5,315 nucleotides of DNA, taken from assembly GCA_003133005.1 (NCBI GenBank), contig PKZI01000123.1, positions 1 to 5,315 of the forward strand, written 5' to 3'. Positions within the stretch are counted from its first letter, which is position 1; the number at the start of each line of letters is the position of its first letter. The notes under the pieces were generated by a model, which saw nothing but the letters and a program-made list of their open reading frames with translations, was not told the DNA's origin and ran no database searches. Origin of the DNA: Acidimicrobiaceae bacterium. GTDB taxonomy: Bacteria > Actinomycetota > Acidimicrobiia > Acidimicrobiales > RAAP-2. A program made the translations under genes and the position numbers. Below, one piece after another: positions 1 to 5,136 of the stretch.

Positions 1-620
1 AAGTTCTGCTTGTCGGCGGCGGCGGGAAATTCCCAGTCGATGTTGAAGCCGTCGAACAAGCCCGGCGCGGTGATGGCGCCGTTCCAGTCGCTGCCCACAT
101 TGCCGACCACAAACATGTCGATGCAGGAGGCGACCAGGGCCTTGCGGCCCGCTTGGGTGCTGGCGGCGGTGGAGAAGGCCTGGGCGGCGGCGGCGCCCGC
201 GCCCCCGAGGGAGATCACGGTCTTTAGCTGGGGGTGCAACTGCTTGAGCTTGAGGATCTCGGCAAAATTGCCATAAAGCGGCCAGACGCTTGGGATGCCT
301 CCGACGGCGGGAAGATTGTTGTTCTCGAAATCGGCCCAGGCATCGGCGACGGCGCAGGTGTTGGCGGTGGGGTCGGCGGCGTTCGCAGACACATTGCCGA
401 AGGCGTAGATCAGATGCGACAGCCTGGCGGCGGAGCCGTTGCTCTCGAGGTTCGCGAGGTTGTAGCCGGCGTAGTAGATGCTCCACTCCTCAAACCATCC
501 GGCGAGGATCTTCTCATTGGGATTGGGCGCTTCGGCGCGGGCGAGGGTTCCGCAAGCAAGAAACAAAACCATGCTTGCCAGCAAAGCGGAGGAGGTGCAG
601 AGGACGAGCCTTTGTCTCAT
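1..620 (-). CDS. Secreted glycoside hydrolase family 18 chitinase, N-terminal part (runs off left edge)
   Basis: The frame read leftward from ATG 620-618 is open to the window edge, giving 206 residues of a GH18 endochitinase, which cleaves beta-1,4 GlcNAc chains outside the cytoplasm. Residues 1-29 look like a Sec signal peptide: a basic MRQR start, a hydrophobic core, and an ARA site before Glu30. The mature protein opens with a GWFEEWSIYYAGY strand and a LSHLIYAFGNV strand (about 67-77), as in bacterial ChiA/ChiC-type barrels. The SxGG motif is at 138-141 (SLGG). The DxxDxDxE motif is at 190-197 as DGFNIDWE, with the catalytic acid Glu197 kept but Asn193 where Asp is usual. A GGAAAGAG stretch at 638-631, 10 bases upstream, may be the ribosome site. 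The family is confident. The rest of the barrel and any chitin-binding domains lie outside the window. A lipoprotein is unlikely, since the sequence before Cys23 is not a good lipobox. Confidence 0.9.
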   Translation of the reverse strand, partial: MRQRLVLCTSSALLASMVLFLACGTLARAEAPNPNEKILAGWFEEWSIYYAGYNLANLESNGSAARLSHLIYAFGNVSANAADPTANTCAVADAWADFENNNLPAVGGIPSVWPLYGNFAEILKLKQLHPQLKTVISLGGAGAAAAQAFSTAASTQAGRKALVASCIDMFVVGNVGSDWNGAITAPGLFDGFNIDWEFPAAADKQN

Positions 621-661
621 TGCCAAGTATCTCTTTCCATGTTGAGGGTGACAGCCCGGCA

Positions 662-690
662 AGTATAGACCGCGGGAGTACCTGTGTCTT
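662..690 (-). promoter_or_regulatory. Predicted sigma70-type promoter of the chitinase gene
   Basis: On the minus strand a -35-like AAGACA (690-685, 4 of 6 matches to TTGACA) is followed after exactly 17 bases by a -10-like TATACT (667-662, 5 of 6 matches to TATAAT). This would start transcription near 655 and leave a leader of about 35 bases before the ATG at 620. The spacing and distance are right for the divergent chitinase gene. This is pattern matching only, and the consensus of the host is unknown. Confidence 0.45.
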
Positions 691-833
691 TATGGATTTG
701 AGTGATAACCAGCGGGGTTTCCGAGTGGTATCCCCCGCCTGCCCGGTCGAGGGTTCCGCGGCTGCGGGGGGTGGGGAAATCCGAAGAAGGCGACGGCACC
801 CTGAGCCATCGGGGGGCGCGGTCCTGTACGCCC

Positions 834-849
834 GCGTGCATGCACACGC
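834..849. repeat. Short inverted repeat in the divergent intergenic region
   Basis: GCGTG (834-838) and CACGC (845-849) are perfect inverted copies around a 6-base CATGCA centre. The inner 10 bases, GTGCATGCAC (836-845), are themselves a perfect palindrome. It lies about 55 bases upstream of the oxidoreductase start, where an operator could sit. No T tract follows, so it is not a terminator. A palindrome this short can occur by chance in GC-rich DNA. The rest of the 282-base gap between the two genes shows only the chitinase promoter and a GCGGGG/CCCCGC pair (712-717, 733-738). Confidence 0.2.
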
Positions 850-902
850 AATTACCGGAGCGGCACTTTCCATGTCGGTCGCTCCTCGGTAATATGGTCG
901 CC

Positions 903-2216
903 ATGTCCTTCACACCCAATCGCCGAAGCTTTCTTATCGCCAGCGGAATGACCGCCCTCGCCTCCACCCGCGTCCTTGGCGCCAACGACAAGCTCCGCGT
1001 CGGAGTCATTGGTGCCGGCGGCCGGATGCGCAACCTGCTCGACGCCGCCGACAAGATCGGCGGTTACGAGATCGTCGCCGTCAGCGACGTCTACGGCCCG
1101 CACCGCGAAGCCGTCAAGGAACGGTCCAACGGCGTCGCGACCACCCACCTCGACTATCACGAGGTGCTGGCCCAGGAGGTCGACGCGATCTTCATCGCCG
1201 CGCCCGACCATTGGCACGTTCGCATGGCGGTCGACGCCCTGGCGGCGGGCAAGGATGTTTATCTTGAAAAGCCAGTCACCCACACCATCGAGGAGGGCGC
1301 AACGCTGACCCACGCCGTGCGCTCCAGCAAGCAGGTGCTGCAATGTGGCATGCAACAGCGCAGCTGGACCCACTTCCAGAGCGCCGTCGACCTCATTCAA
1401 GGTGGGAGTCTCGGCCGCGTGACCCAGGTGCGGACCTACTGGTGGCAAAACTACCAGCGCAACTGGGTGCCGAAGCCTATCGACACCCAGGCCCTCGATT
1501 GGAAGATGTGGCTGGGCTCCGCGCCGGAGCAGCCGTTCAGCGAGGAGAAGTACAACCGCTGGCGCTGGTTCTGGAATTTCGGCGGCGGCGCGATGACCGA
1601 CCTTTTCACTCATTGGATCGATGTCGTGCATTGGGCCATGAAATCCGACACGCCGCGCGAGGCACAGATGCTCGCCGACAAATATGTCTTCGAGCAATGG
1701 GATTGCCCGGACACTATCCAGGCGGCCTTTCGGTATCCGGGGTTCGATGTCGTGTACGAGGGCATGATGAGTTCGTCGATCGACGACGGGGGCCTGGAAT
1801 TCCGCGGCACCGAGGCGACCCTCAAGCTCAACCGCAGCGGTATGAGCGTCTATCGTGAGGGGCTGCAAGGCAAGGAGAACCCGATCCTTACCGAGACCAG
1901 CTTCCGCGACGGCACCATCACTCAGTACGTGCCGTTCGACCGGCGCGCCTGGCATGCCGGCGAATCGGTGTTCGAGGGCCGCAGCCGCTGCAACGATTTC
2001 TCCATCGGCATCGAGCTGGAAGGCTGCGACACGCAGCCGTTCAGCGATGCGCAGTATGCGACGCTGATCGCGGCGACCCGCGCGCTGCTGCCGGCCTATC
2101 CGGCGATCACGCCGCGGCGCATCACCGGGCACAGCGACATCGCCCCGGTGCGCAAGACCGCTCCCGGCCCGCACTTCGACTGGGCTCGTTACCGCACTGG
2201 CTTGGCCGGCCTGTGA
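903..2216 (+). CDS. Chimeric reading frame: Tat-exported Gfo/Idh/MocA oxidoreductase fused in frame to the C-terminal half of AmpD
   Basis: Residues 1-338 are a Gfo/Idh/MocA-family NAD(P)-dependent oxidoreductase, a family that mostly acts on sugars and cyclitols; the substrate here is unknown. The start MSFTPNRRSFLIAS carries a twin-arginine motif (Arg7-Arg8) and a hydrophobic stretch to about residue 27, so export by Tat is expected. The Rossmann nucleotide motif is GVIGAGG (34-40). The APDHWH segment is at 100-105, and the family EKP motif has its lysine at 123. ALDWKMWLGSAP and GGGAMTDLFTHWIDVVHW (227-244) are typical of the substrate domain. From about residue 339 the protein becomes AmpD, so the C-terminus of the oxidoreductase (these proteins usually exceed 400 residues) is lost. 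Translation probably starts at ATG 903, because it puts the RR motif near the N-terminus; ATG 894 is an in-frame alternative. Neither start has a clear Shine-Dalgarno sequence. The open frame continues upstream to 702, but that stretch looks like non-coding DNA. Confidence 0.85.
   Translation: MSFTPNRRSFLIASGMTALASTRVLGANDKLRVGVIGAGGRMRNLLDAADKIGGYEIVAVSDVYGPHREAVKERSNGVATTHLDYHEVLAQEVDAIFIAAPDHWHVRMAVDALAAGKDVYLEKPVTHTIEEGATLTHAVRSSKQVLQCGMQQRSWTHFQSAVDLIQGGSLGRVTQVRTYWWQNYQRNWVPKPIDTQALDWKMWLGSAPEQPFSEEKYNRWRWFWNFGGGAMTDLFTHWIDVVHWAMKSDTPREAQMLADKYVFEQWDCPDTIQAAFRYPGFDVVYEGMMSSSIDDGGLEFRGTEATLKLNRSGMSVYREGLQGKENPILTETSFRDGTITQYVPFDRRAWHAGESVFEGRSRCNDFSIGIELEGCDTQPFSDAQYATLIAATRALLPAYPAITPRRITGHSDIAPVRKTAPGPHFDWARYRTGLAGL
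1905..1922. other. Putative chimeric join between oxidoreductase and ampD sequence
   Basis: Up to about 1904 the frame encodes an oxidoreductase C-domain (...GKENPILTETSF). From about 1917 it encodes ITQYVPFDRRAWHAG, which aligns with E. coli AmpD IVQYVPFDKRAWHAG (recalled, about residue 84 on). The linking codons read Arg-Asp-Gly-Thr. AmpD itself has Arg-Asp-Gly at this place, so the switch could have occurred in a short stretch shared by both parents. The exact base cannot be fixed by reading alone. Confidence 0.75.
1917..2216 (+). pseudogene. ampD: AmpD (1,6-anhydro-N-acetylmuramyl-L-alanine amidase), C-terminal fragment
   Basis: The last 99 residues of the fused frame are the C-terminal half of AmpD. 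This cytoplasmic zinc amidase removes the peptide from 1,6-anhydroMurNAc-peptides during cell-wall recycling and so keeps AmpR/ampC induction low. Recognisable blocks are QYVPFDRRAWHAG, RCNDFSIGIELEG (with the active-site Glu), ITGHSDIAP (zinc His) and RKTAPGPHFDWARYR (with the active-site Lys). E. coli AmpD has 183 residues; about 83 N-terminal ones, including the first zinc ligand His34, are absent. The third zinc ligand, Asp in the usual RKTDPG, is Ala here (codon GCT, 2160-2162). The fragment cannot be an active amidase as it stands. Its stop overlaps the start of ampE in a GTGA, as expected of an ampDE operon, so this end of the gene looks native. Confidence 0.88.
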
Positions 2217-3067
2217 AACTGCTCGCCATGCTGCTGGCCCTGGGTTTCGAGCGGCTGTTCTCGCCTCACCGCGACTCCGCCAATCGCCGTGAAGTCTGGG
2301 CCTTTCTGCAAAGGCTGCTGCCCTTGCCCGCGTTCTGGCAGGCGGCGGCGATGCCGCCGCTGTTGGTGATCGTGCCGGCGCTGCTGGTGCTGCTGCTCGA
2401 GCGCGAAATTCAGGGCGAGCTGTTCAAGCTACCGTTCCAGGCCCTGGTGCTGTTCCTGTGCCTGGGGCCGCGCGATCTGGCCGACGACGTGCAGAAGCTG
2501 CGCGCCGCGCGCGCCGCCGGCGATAGCGAGACGGTGACGCGGCTCAGCGGCAGCCTGCAGATGGGCCCGGAGCCGGATGCCGACCATCGCAGCCTGCTCG
2601 GCGCGCTGTTCATCCAGTCGCACGAACGCCTGTTCGGCACGCTGTGGTGGTTTCTCGCCCTCGGCCCCGCGGGCGCGGTGCTATACCGGCTGGCGAGCCG
2701 GCTGCCGGGATTGATCGAGGACGCCGCGAGTCCGGCTGCGCGCGGCGCGGCCTTGCTGCATGCCGTTCTGGCCTGGATCCCGTTGCGCCTGACCAGCGTG
2801 CTCTACGGCCTTGCCGGAAGCATGGACGATGCGCTGACGCATTGGCGTCAGCTGCGGCGCAGCGTCCACCCCGACTGGCGGCGCCAGACCTGGACCGTGC
2901 TCGCCACGGTGGCCAGCGCCGCCCTGGACTGGGAGGATAGCGGCGGTCCGGTGGTGGCTTCCTCGCTCGATGCGGCGCTGGCCGAGGTGCTGCGCATGCA
3001 GCAGCGCGCGCTGCTGATCCTGCTGGCGCTGGCGGCGCTGTTCACCGCCGGTTCCTGGATCGCATGA
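2213..3067 (+). CDS. ampE: AmpE, inner-membrane protein of the ampDE operon
   Basis: This is a complete 284-residue protein, the same length as E. coli AmpE (recalled). AmpE is a polytopic inner-membrane protein encoded after ampD; a role in beta-lactamase induction signalling has been proposed, but its biochemical activity is not established. Family resemblance is seen in LGFERLFSPHR near the N-terminus, in SHERLFGTLWWFLALGPAGAVLYRL (about 136-160) and in HAVLAWIPLRLTSVLYGLAG (about 183-202). Hydrophobic segments fall near 47-63, 73-86, 142-158, 183-202 and 265-283. The charged loop 87-135 is probably soluble. The start is GTG 2213, in a 4-base GTGA overlap with the ampD stop, and the stop shares an ATGA with the next gene, so translational coupling is likely. 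No strong ribosome site is visible. This is the only gene of segment 2 that is intact. Confidence 0.88.
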   Translation: MKLLAMLLALGFERLFSPHRDSANRREVWAFLQRLLPLPAFWQAAAMPPLLVIVPALLVLLLEREIQGELFKLPFQALVLFLCLGPRDLADDVQKLRAARAAGDSETVTRLSGSLQMGPEPDADHRSLLGALFIQSHERLFGTLWWFLALGPAGAVLYRLASRLPGLIEDAASPAARGAALLHAVLAWIPLRLTSVLYGLAGSMDDALTHWRQLRRSVHPDWRRQTWTVLATVASAALDWEDSGGPVVASSLDAALAEVLRMQQRALLILLALAALFTAGSWIA

Positions 3068-3687
3068 AGCGATTCTTGTTGCTGGGCGTCCTTGCGTTCG
3101 CGGCGGCGGCCTTTGCTGGCGACGGTGCGGCGGCGCCGCAGCGGGTGGTGACGCTGGCACCGCACCTGACCGAGCTGGTCTGCGCCGCCGGGGGCTGCGG
3201 CAAACTAGTCGGCGTTTCCGCATACAGTGACTATCCGCCGCAGGCCGCGCTGCTGCCGCAGATCAGCGATGCCGCCACGGTCAATCTGGAAGTCGTGTTG
3301 GGCCTGAAGCCGGACCTGGTGCTGGCCTGGGATGGCGGTACCTCACAGGAGACCATCGCGCGGCTGCGCGCCGACGCACAGCCCCAGGTGGTGCGGCGAG
3401 GAAAGCTTCAGGAGGAGATCGTCTCGCTCGAGGCGTCCTTGGACGACGAGTTGGTCTCGTTGGCCACCAATCGTGAGGAGCGTGCGGCGGCTTTGTCACC
3501 GGAATTGCTCACCCGTTACACCGCGGCCCTAGCGCACGCGGGTACGTCAGGCGCGGCGCAAATTGACGGCGGCAAGTGCGATGGTTGTCGCATCGCACTT
3601 TCGCCACTGGACCTCGATCGATGGAAAACCCGACCCGAGGGTACTTTCATGGCGTGTCCCGAGTGCGGGCGGTTGCTCCTTCCGTGA
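3064..3687 (+). CDS. Chimeric reading frame: BtuF-like periplasmic cobalamin-binding protein fused in frame to a C4 zinc-ribbon protein
   Basis: Residues 1 to about 105 are the N-terminal lobe of a BtuF-type (helical-backbone) substrate-binding protein for an ABC importer of vitamin B12. There is a Sec signal peptide (MKRFLLLGVLAFAAAAFA, cut near 18). RVVTLAPHLTELVCAAG follows, then VGVSAYSDYPPQA (50-61) and NLEVVLGLKPDLVLAWDGG (74-92). These match E. coli BtuF blocks such as GVSSYSDYPPQA and ALKPDLVIAW (recalled). The second lobe is missing. From about residue 111 the protein becomes coiled-coil and then a zinc ribbon with Cys172, Cys175, Cys198 and Cys201, which is a cytoplasmic protein type. 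An exported lobe on a cytoplasmic zinc ribbon makes no functional sense, so I take it as a join of two organisms. The ATGA overlap with ampE is probably native, and it places a B12-uptake gene in the ampDE operon. Confidence 0.78.
   Translation: MKRFLLLGVLAFAAAAFAGDGAAAPQRVVTLAPHLTELVCAAGGCGKLVGVSAYSDYPPQAALLPQISDAATVNLEVVLGLKPDLVLAWDGGTSQETIARLRADAQPQVVRRGKLQEEIVSLEASLDDELVSLATNREERAAALSPELLTRYTAALAHAGTSGAAQIDGGKCDGCRIALSPLDLDRWKTRPEGTFMACPECGRLLLP
3370..3414. other. Putative chimeric join between BtuF-like and zinc-ribbon sequence
   Basis: BtuF-like sequence is convincing through QETIARLRAD (to about 3375), and zinc-ribbon coiled-coil sequence is convincing from KLQEEIVSLEASLDDEL (from about 3403). 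The residues between (AQPQVVRRG) cannot be given to either family by eye. Base composition also drops after this point: the GC-rich ampE style gives way to more AT-containing codons such as gaa, gtt and tca. Confidence 0.65.
3397..3687 (+). pseudogene. C4-type zinc-ribbon domain protein, C-terminal fragment
   Basis: About 96 residues match the C-terminal part of bacterial C4-type zinc-ribbon proteins (the family of M. tuberculosis Rv2229c). These are usually about 240 residues, with a long N-terminal coiled-coil hairpin before the ribbon. Seen here are the end of the coiled coil (KLQEEIVSLEASLDDEL...NREERAAAL), the link PELLTRYTAALAHAG, and the ribbon GGKCDGCRIALSP...MACPECGRLLLP with two CxxC knuckles. 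All four cysteines are present, so the ribbon itself is intact. The N-terminal coiled coil is replaced by BtuF-like sequence. The stop sits in a GTGA overlap with the following phosphatase gene, a native-looking operon junction. The family is thought to act as a nucleic-acid-associated or adaptor protein; I cannot tell which here. Confidence 0.8.
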
Positions 3688-4268
3688 TTATCTTCGTTCG
3701 ACACGGCCAGACAACCACGAACGCGCAACGATTGCTCGTAGGCCGGTCCGATCCGGATCTCACCGAACTCGGCGTCGCTCAGGCGCACGCTCTAGGTCCA
3801 TTTCTTCGCGACGTGAAGGAGGTGTGGACTTCACCACTTCGCCGAGCGCGCGAAACGGCGAGAATCGCCATGCCGGACTTGGTCGCGACGGTGAAGGAGT
3901 CCTTCATCGAGGTTGATTACGGGGCGCTCGAGGGAAAACCCGTAACAGCTCTTGCGAGCGAGCTCTGGGAGCGAGATCACGACCTGGCGCTCGGTGACGG
4001 CGAATCACTCGCGTCGGTCGACACGCGCGTACAGCGCGAACTTGACGCGATGCTCTTTGATTCGACGAGCCTCTTGCACCAAAGCGACGGACACCTCGCG
4101 ATTGTGAGCCACGTGTCGCCAATTAAGTCGGCCGCCGTGTGGGCCTTGGGCGCACCACCTTCGACGGTCTGGCGAATGCGACTTGACAATGGATCGATCA
4201 CGACGGTGGGCGTTCGTCAGACCAGTCCGTTGTTGGTGCACTTCAACATGGTGCCTACCTTGGCGTGA
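3684..4268 (+). CDS. Histidine phosphatase family protein (CobC/phosphoglycerate mutase-like)
   Basis: This 194-residue protein belongs to the histidine phosphatase superfamily, which hydrolyses phosphomonoesters through a phospho-histidine. The full catalytic set is visible. RHGQT has the nucleophile His7 with Arg6. TSPLRRARETA supplies Arg53. IEVDYGALEG has the likely acid Glu76. VSHVSPIKS contains the second His143. GRSDPDLTELG (20-30) is also typical. The preferred start is GTG 3684, which overlaps the zinc-ribbon stop in GTGA and puts MIIFVRHG at the N-terminus as is usual; GTG 3654 would add ten residues. In mycobacteria the gene after the zinc-ribbon gene (Rv2228c) is an RNase HI-phosphatase fusion; no RNase H domain is present here. 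The substrate is unknown; alpha-ribazole phosphate and sugar phosphates are options. Confidence 0.88.
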   Translation: MIIFVRHGQTTTNAQRLLVGRSDPDLTELGVAQAHALGPFLRDVKEVWTSPLRRARETARIAMPDLVATVKESFIEVDYGALEGKPVTALASELWERDHDLALGDGESLASVDTRVQRELDAMLFDSTSLLHQSDGHLAIVSHVSPIKSAAVWALGAPPSTVWRMRLDNGSITTVGVRQTSPLLVHFNMVPTLA

Positions 4269-4931
4269 TCAGCGAAGTGCGACGTAGAGGGCGGCGAAGT
4301 GAAATCCGGCGCCGAGGAGTGTGCACGCGTGAAAGAGTTCGTGGTAGCCGAAGTACTTGGGTGAGAGTTTCGGGCGTTTGGCGCCGTAGAACACGGCGCC
4401 GACCGAGTACGCGAGTCCGCCGGCGATGACGAAGGAAAAACACAGCGGGCCACCCCCTCGATATATCTGAGGCATCACGGTCACCGCGGCCCAACCAACG
4501 ACGAGGTAGGGAAGGGTGTTCACCCATTTGGGCGTATCAAGGGCGAGTTGTCGGATGGTGATTCCTACGACCGCGCCACCCACAATGACGAGAAGCAGTA
4601 CGAGTCTGATGGTGCCGTGCATGGTGAGGCCCGCGATGCCGAGATAGCTTCCAGTGATGGCGAGAAAGATTGCCGAATGATCGGCCCTCTTCCACGCGCG
4701 TCGTTTCGAAGGCGACCAATTCACGCGATGAAACAGCGAGCTCGTGATCATCATCGACGCGACTCCAAGGACGTAGCAGAGTACCCATCCGCGTTGACTC
4801 CACGTGCTCGCGCGCACCAGCAAGATGGGCGAGCAACCGAGGAGCACGATCGCGCCCACAACGTGCAACCAACCACGCAACAGAGGTCGCTGTGCGACGA
4901 CGCGCTGGGCCGTAGGGGTGACACTGGTCAT
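4269..4931 (-). CDS. Hemolysin III / PAQR-type seven-transmembrane protein
   Basis: This complete 220-residue polytopic membrane protein belongs to the HlyIII/YqfA/PAQR family. About seven hydrophobic segments run through the sequence. The conserved metal-site elements are all there: RGWLH near 19-23, SSLFH with Ser64 and His68, RADHSAIF with Asp84 and His85, and a C-terminal YHELFHACTLLGAGFHF with His197 and His201 in the HxxxH arrangement. The family is related to eukaryotic adiponectin receptors and alkaline ceramidases, so a zinc-dependent hydrolase activity is plausible. The name hemolysin comes from an early Bacillus cereus study and should not be read as a toxin call. ATG 4931 follows a G-rich AGGGTGGGG that could serve as the ribosome site. 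The stop abuts the stop of the convergent phosphatase gene with no base between, so no separate terminator exists for either. Confidence 0.9.
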   Translation of the reverse strand: MTSVTPTAQRVVAQRPLLRGWLHVVGAIVLLGCSPILLVRASTWSQRGWVLCYVLGVASMMITSSLFHRVNWSPSKRRAWKRADHSAIFLAITGSYLGIAGLTMHGTIRLVLLLVIVGGAVVGITIRQLALDTPKWVNTLPYLVVGWAAVTVMPQIYRGGGPLCFSFVIAGGLAYSVGAVFYGAKRPKLSPKYFGYHELFHACTLLGAGFHFAALYVALR

Positions 4932-4972
4932 GGCCCCACCCTACGATGGCGGTTTTGTCTCGAAGGCTCTTT

Positions 4973-5019
4973 AAAAACAACGAGGCCCGCTCGCCCCGAA
5001 GATCGGGTCAAGCGGGCTC
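4973..5019 (-). terminator. Terminator-like hairpin with T tract, reading toward the hemolysin III gene
   Basis: Read on the minus strand, GAGCCCGCT (5019-5011) pairs with AGCGGGCCTC (4991-4982), leaving one bulged base. Inside it, CCCGA (5007-5003) pairs with TCGGG (4999-4995) around a 3-base loop. The strand then reads GTTGTTTTTAA (4981-4971), the T tract of an intrinsic terminator. The plus strand has no T run after the hairpin, so the direction is clear. No minus-strand gene is visible between it and the aldo/keto reductase start, and it ends about 40 bases before the hemolysin III ATG. It may be a leader attenuator, the end of a small RNA, or a leftover of a rearrangement. Confidence 0.5.
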
Positions 5020-5088
5020 ACGATGTTTGGCCCCCCCAGCCAATAGTCAAGAAGATACCCTGCAAACTCCCGCTACTCTGAGCGAAGA

Positions 5089-5116
5089 TTCAAATAATCA
5101 ATGGATTGTGCATAAC
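5089..5116 (+). promoter_or_regulatory. Weak candidate promoter of the aldo/keto reductase gene
   Basis: TTCAAA (5089-5094) and CATAAC (5111-5116) are separated by 16 bases; each matches the sigma70 consensus at 4 of 6 positions. The region from 5041 to 5125 is clearly more AT-rich than its surroundings, as promoters often are. A start near 5123 would leave a leader of only about 14 bases, barely including the ribosome site, so the true promoter may lie elsewhere in this stretch. Confidence 0.2.
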
Positions 5117-5123
5117 TTCACAT

Positions 5124-5132
5124 AGAAGGAGA
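5124..5132 (+). promoter_or_regulatory. Strong Shine-Dalgarno sequence for the aldo/keto reductase
   Basis: AGAAGGAGA contains GGAG (5128-5131) five bases before GTG 5137. It is the best ribosome site in the window and decides the non-ATG start of the following gene. Confidence 0.8.
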
Positions 5133-5136
5133 CATC

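Noticed and set aside
712..738. GCGGGG/CCCCGC inverted repeat as a terminator
   Set aside because: 15-base loop, no T tract on either side, and located between two divergent gene starts, where a terminator is not expected.
542..759. 12-base direct repeat CGAGGGTTCCGC at 542-553 and 748-759
   Set aside because: One copy is inside the chitinase signal-peptide codons and the other is intergenic; there are no further copies or flanking features, so chance or minor duplication is enough.
10..892. Several plus- and minus-strand open frames over the chitinase and the intergenic region
   Set aside because: They are shadows of the GH18 frame or Arg-rich runs in GC-rich DNA; none resembles a known protein.
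702..902. In-frame 5' extension of the oxidoreductase (67 extra residues from ATG 702)
   Set aside because: The extension is low-complexity, arginine- and proline-rich and family-unlike, and would bury the twin-arginine motif about 70 residues in. ATG 903 gives a normal Tat signal.
852..2174. Long minus-strand open frame (440 residues) opposite the oxidoreductase/ampD frame
   Set aside because: It is the mirror of a GC-rich coding strand: rich in Arg, Ala, Gly and His with no recognisable motif, while the plus strand has clear families throughout.
903..3687. Novel multidomain enzymes (oxidoreductase-amidase, B12-binding-zinc ribbon) as a new system
   Set aside because: In each fusion both parents are truncated through their folds, cellular locations conflict, and composition shifts at the second join. 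Chimerism explains this better than new biology.
4548..5081. Plus-strand open frame (177 residues) across the hemolysin III gene and leader
   Set aside because: Charged, motif-free sequence antisense to a clear seven-transmembrane protein; it also crosses the terminator hairpin.
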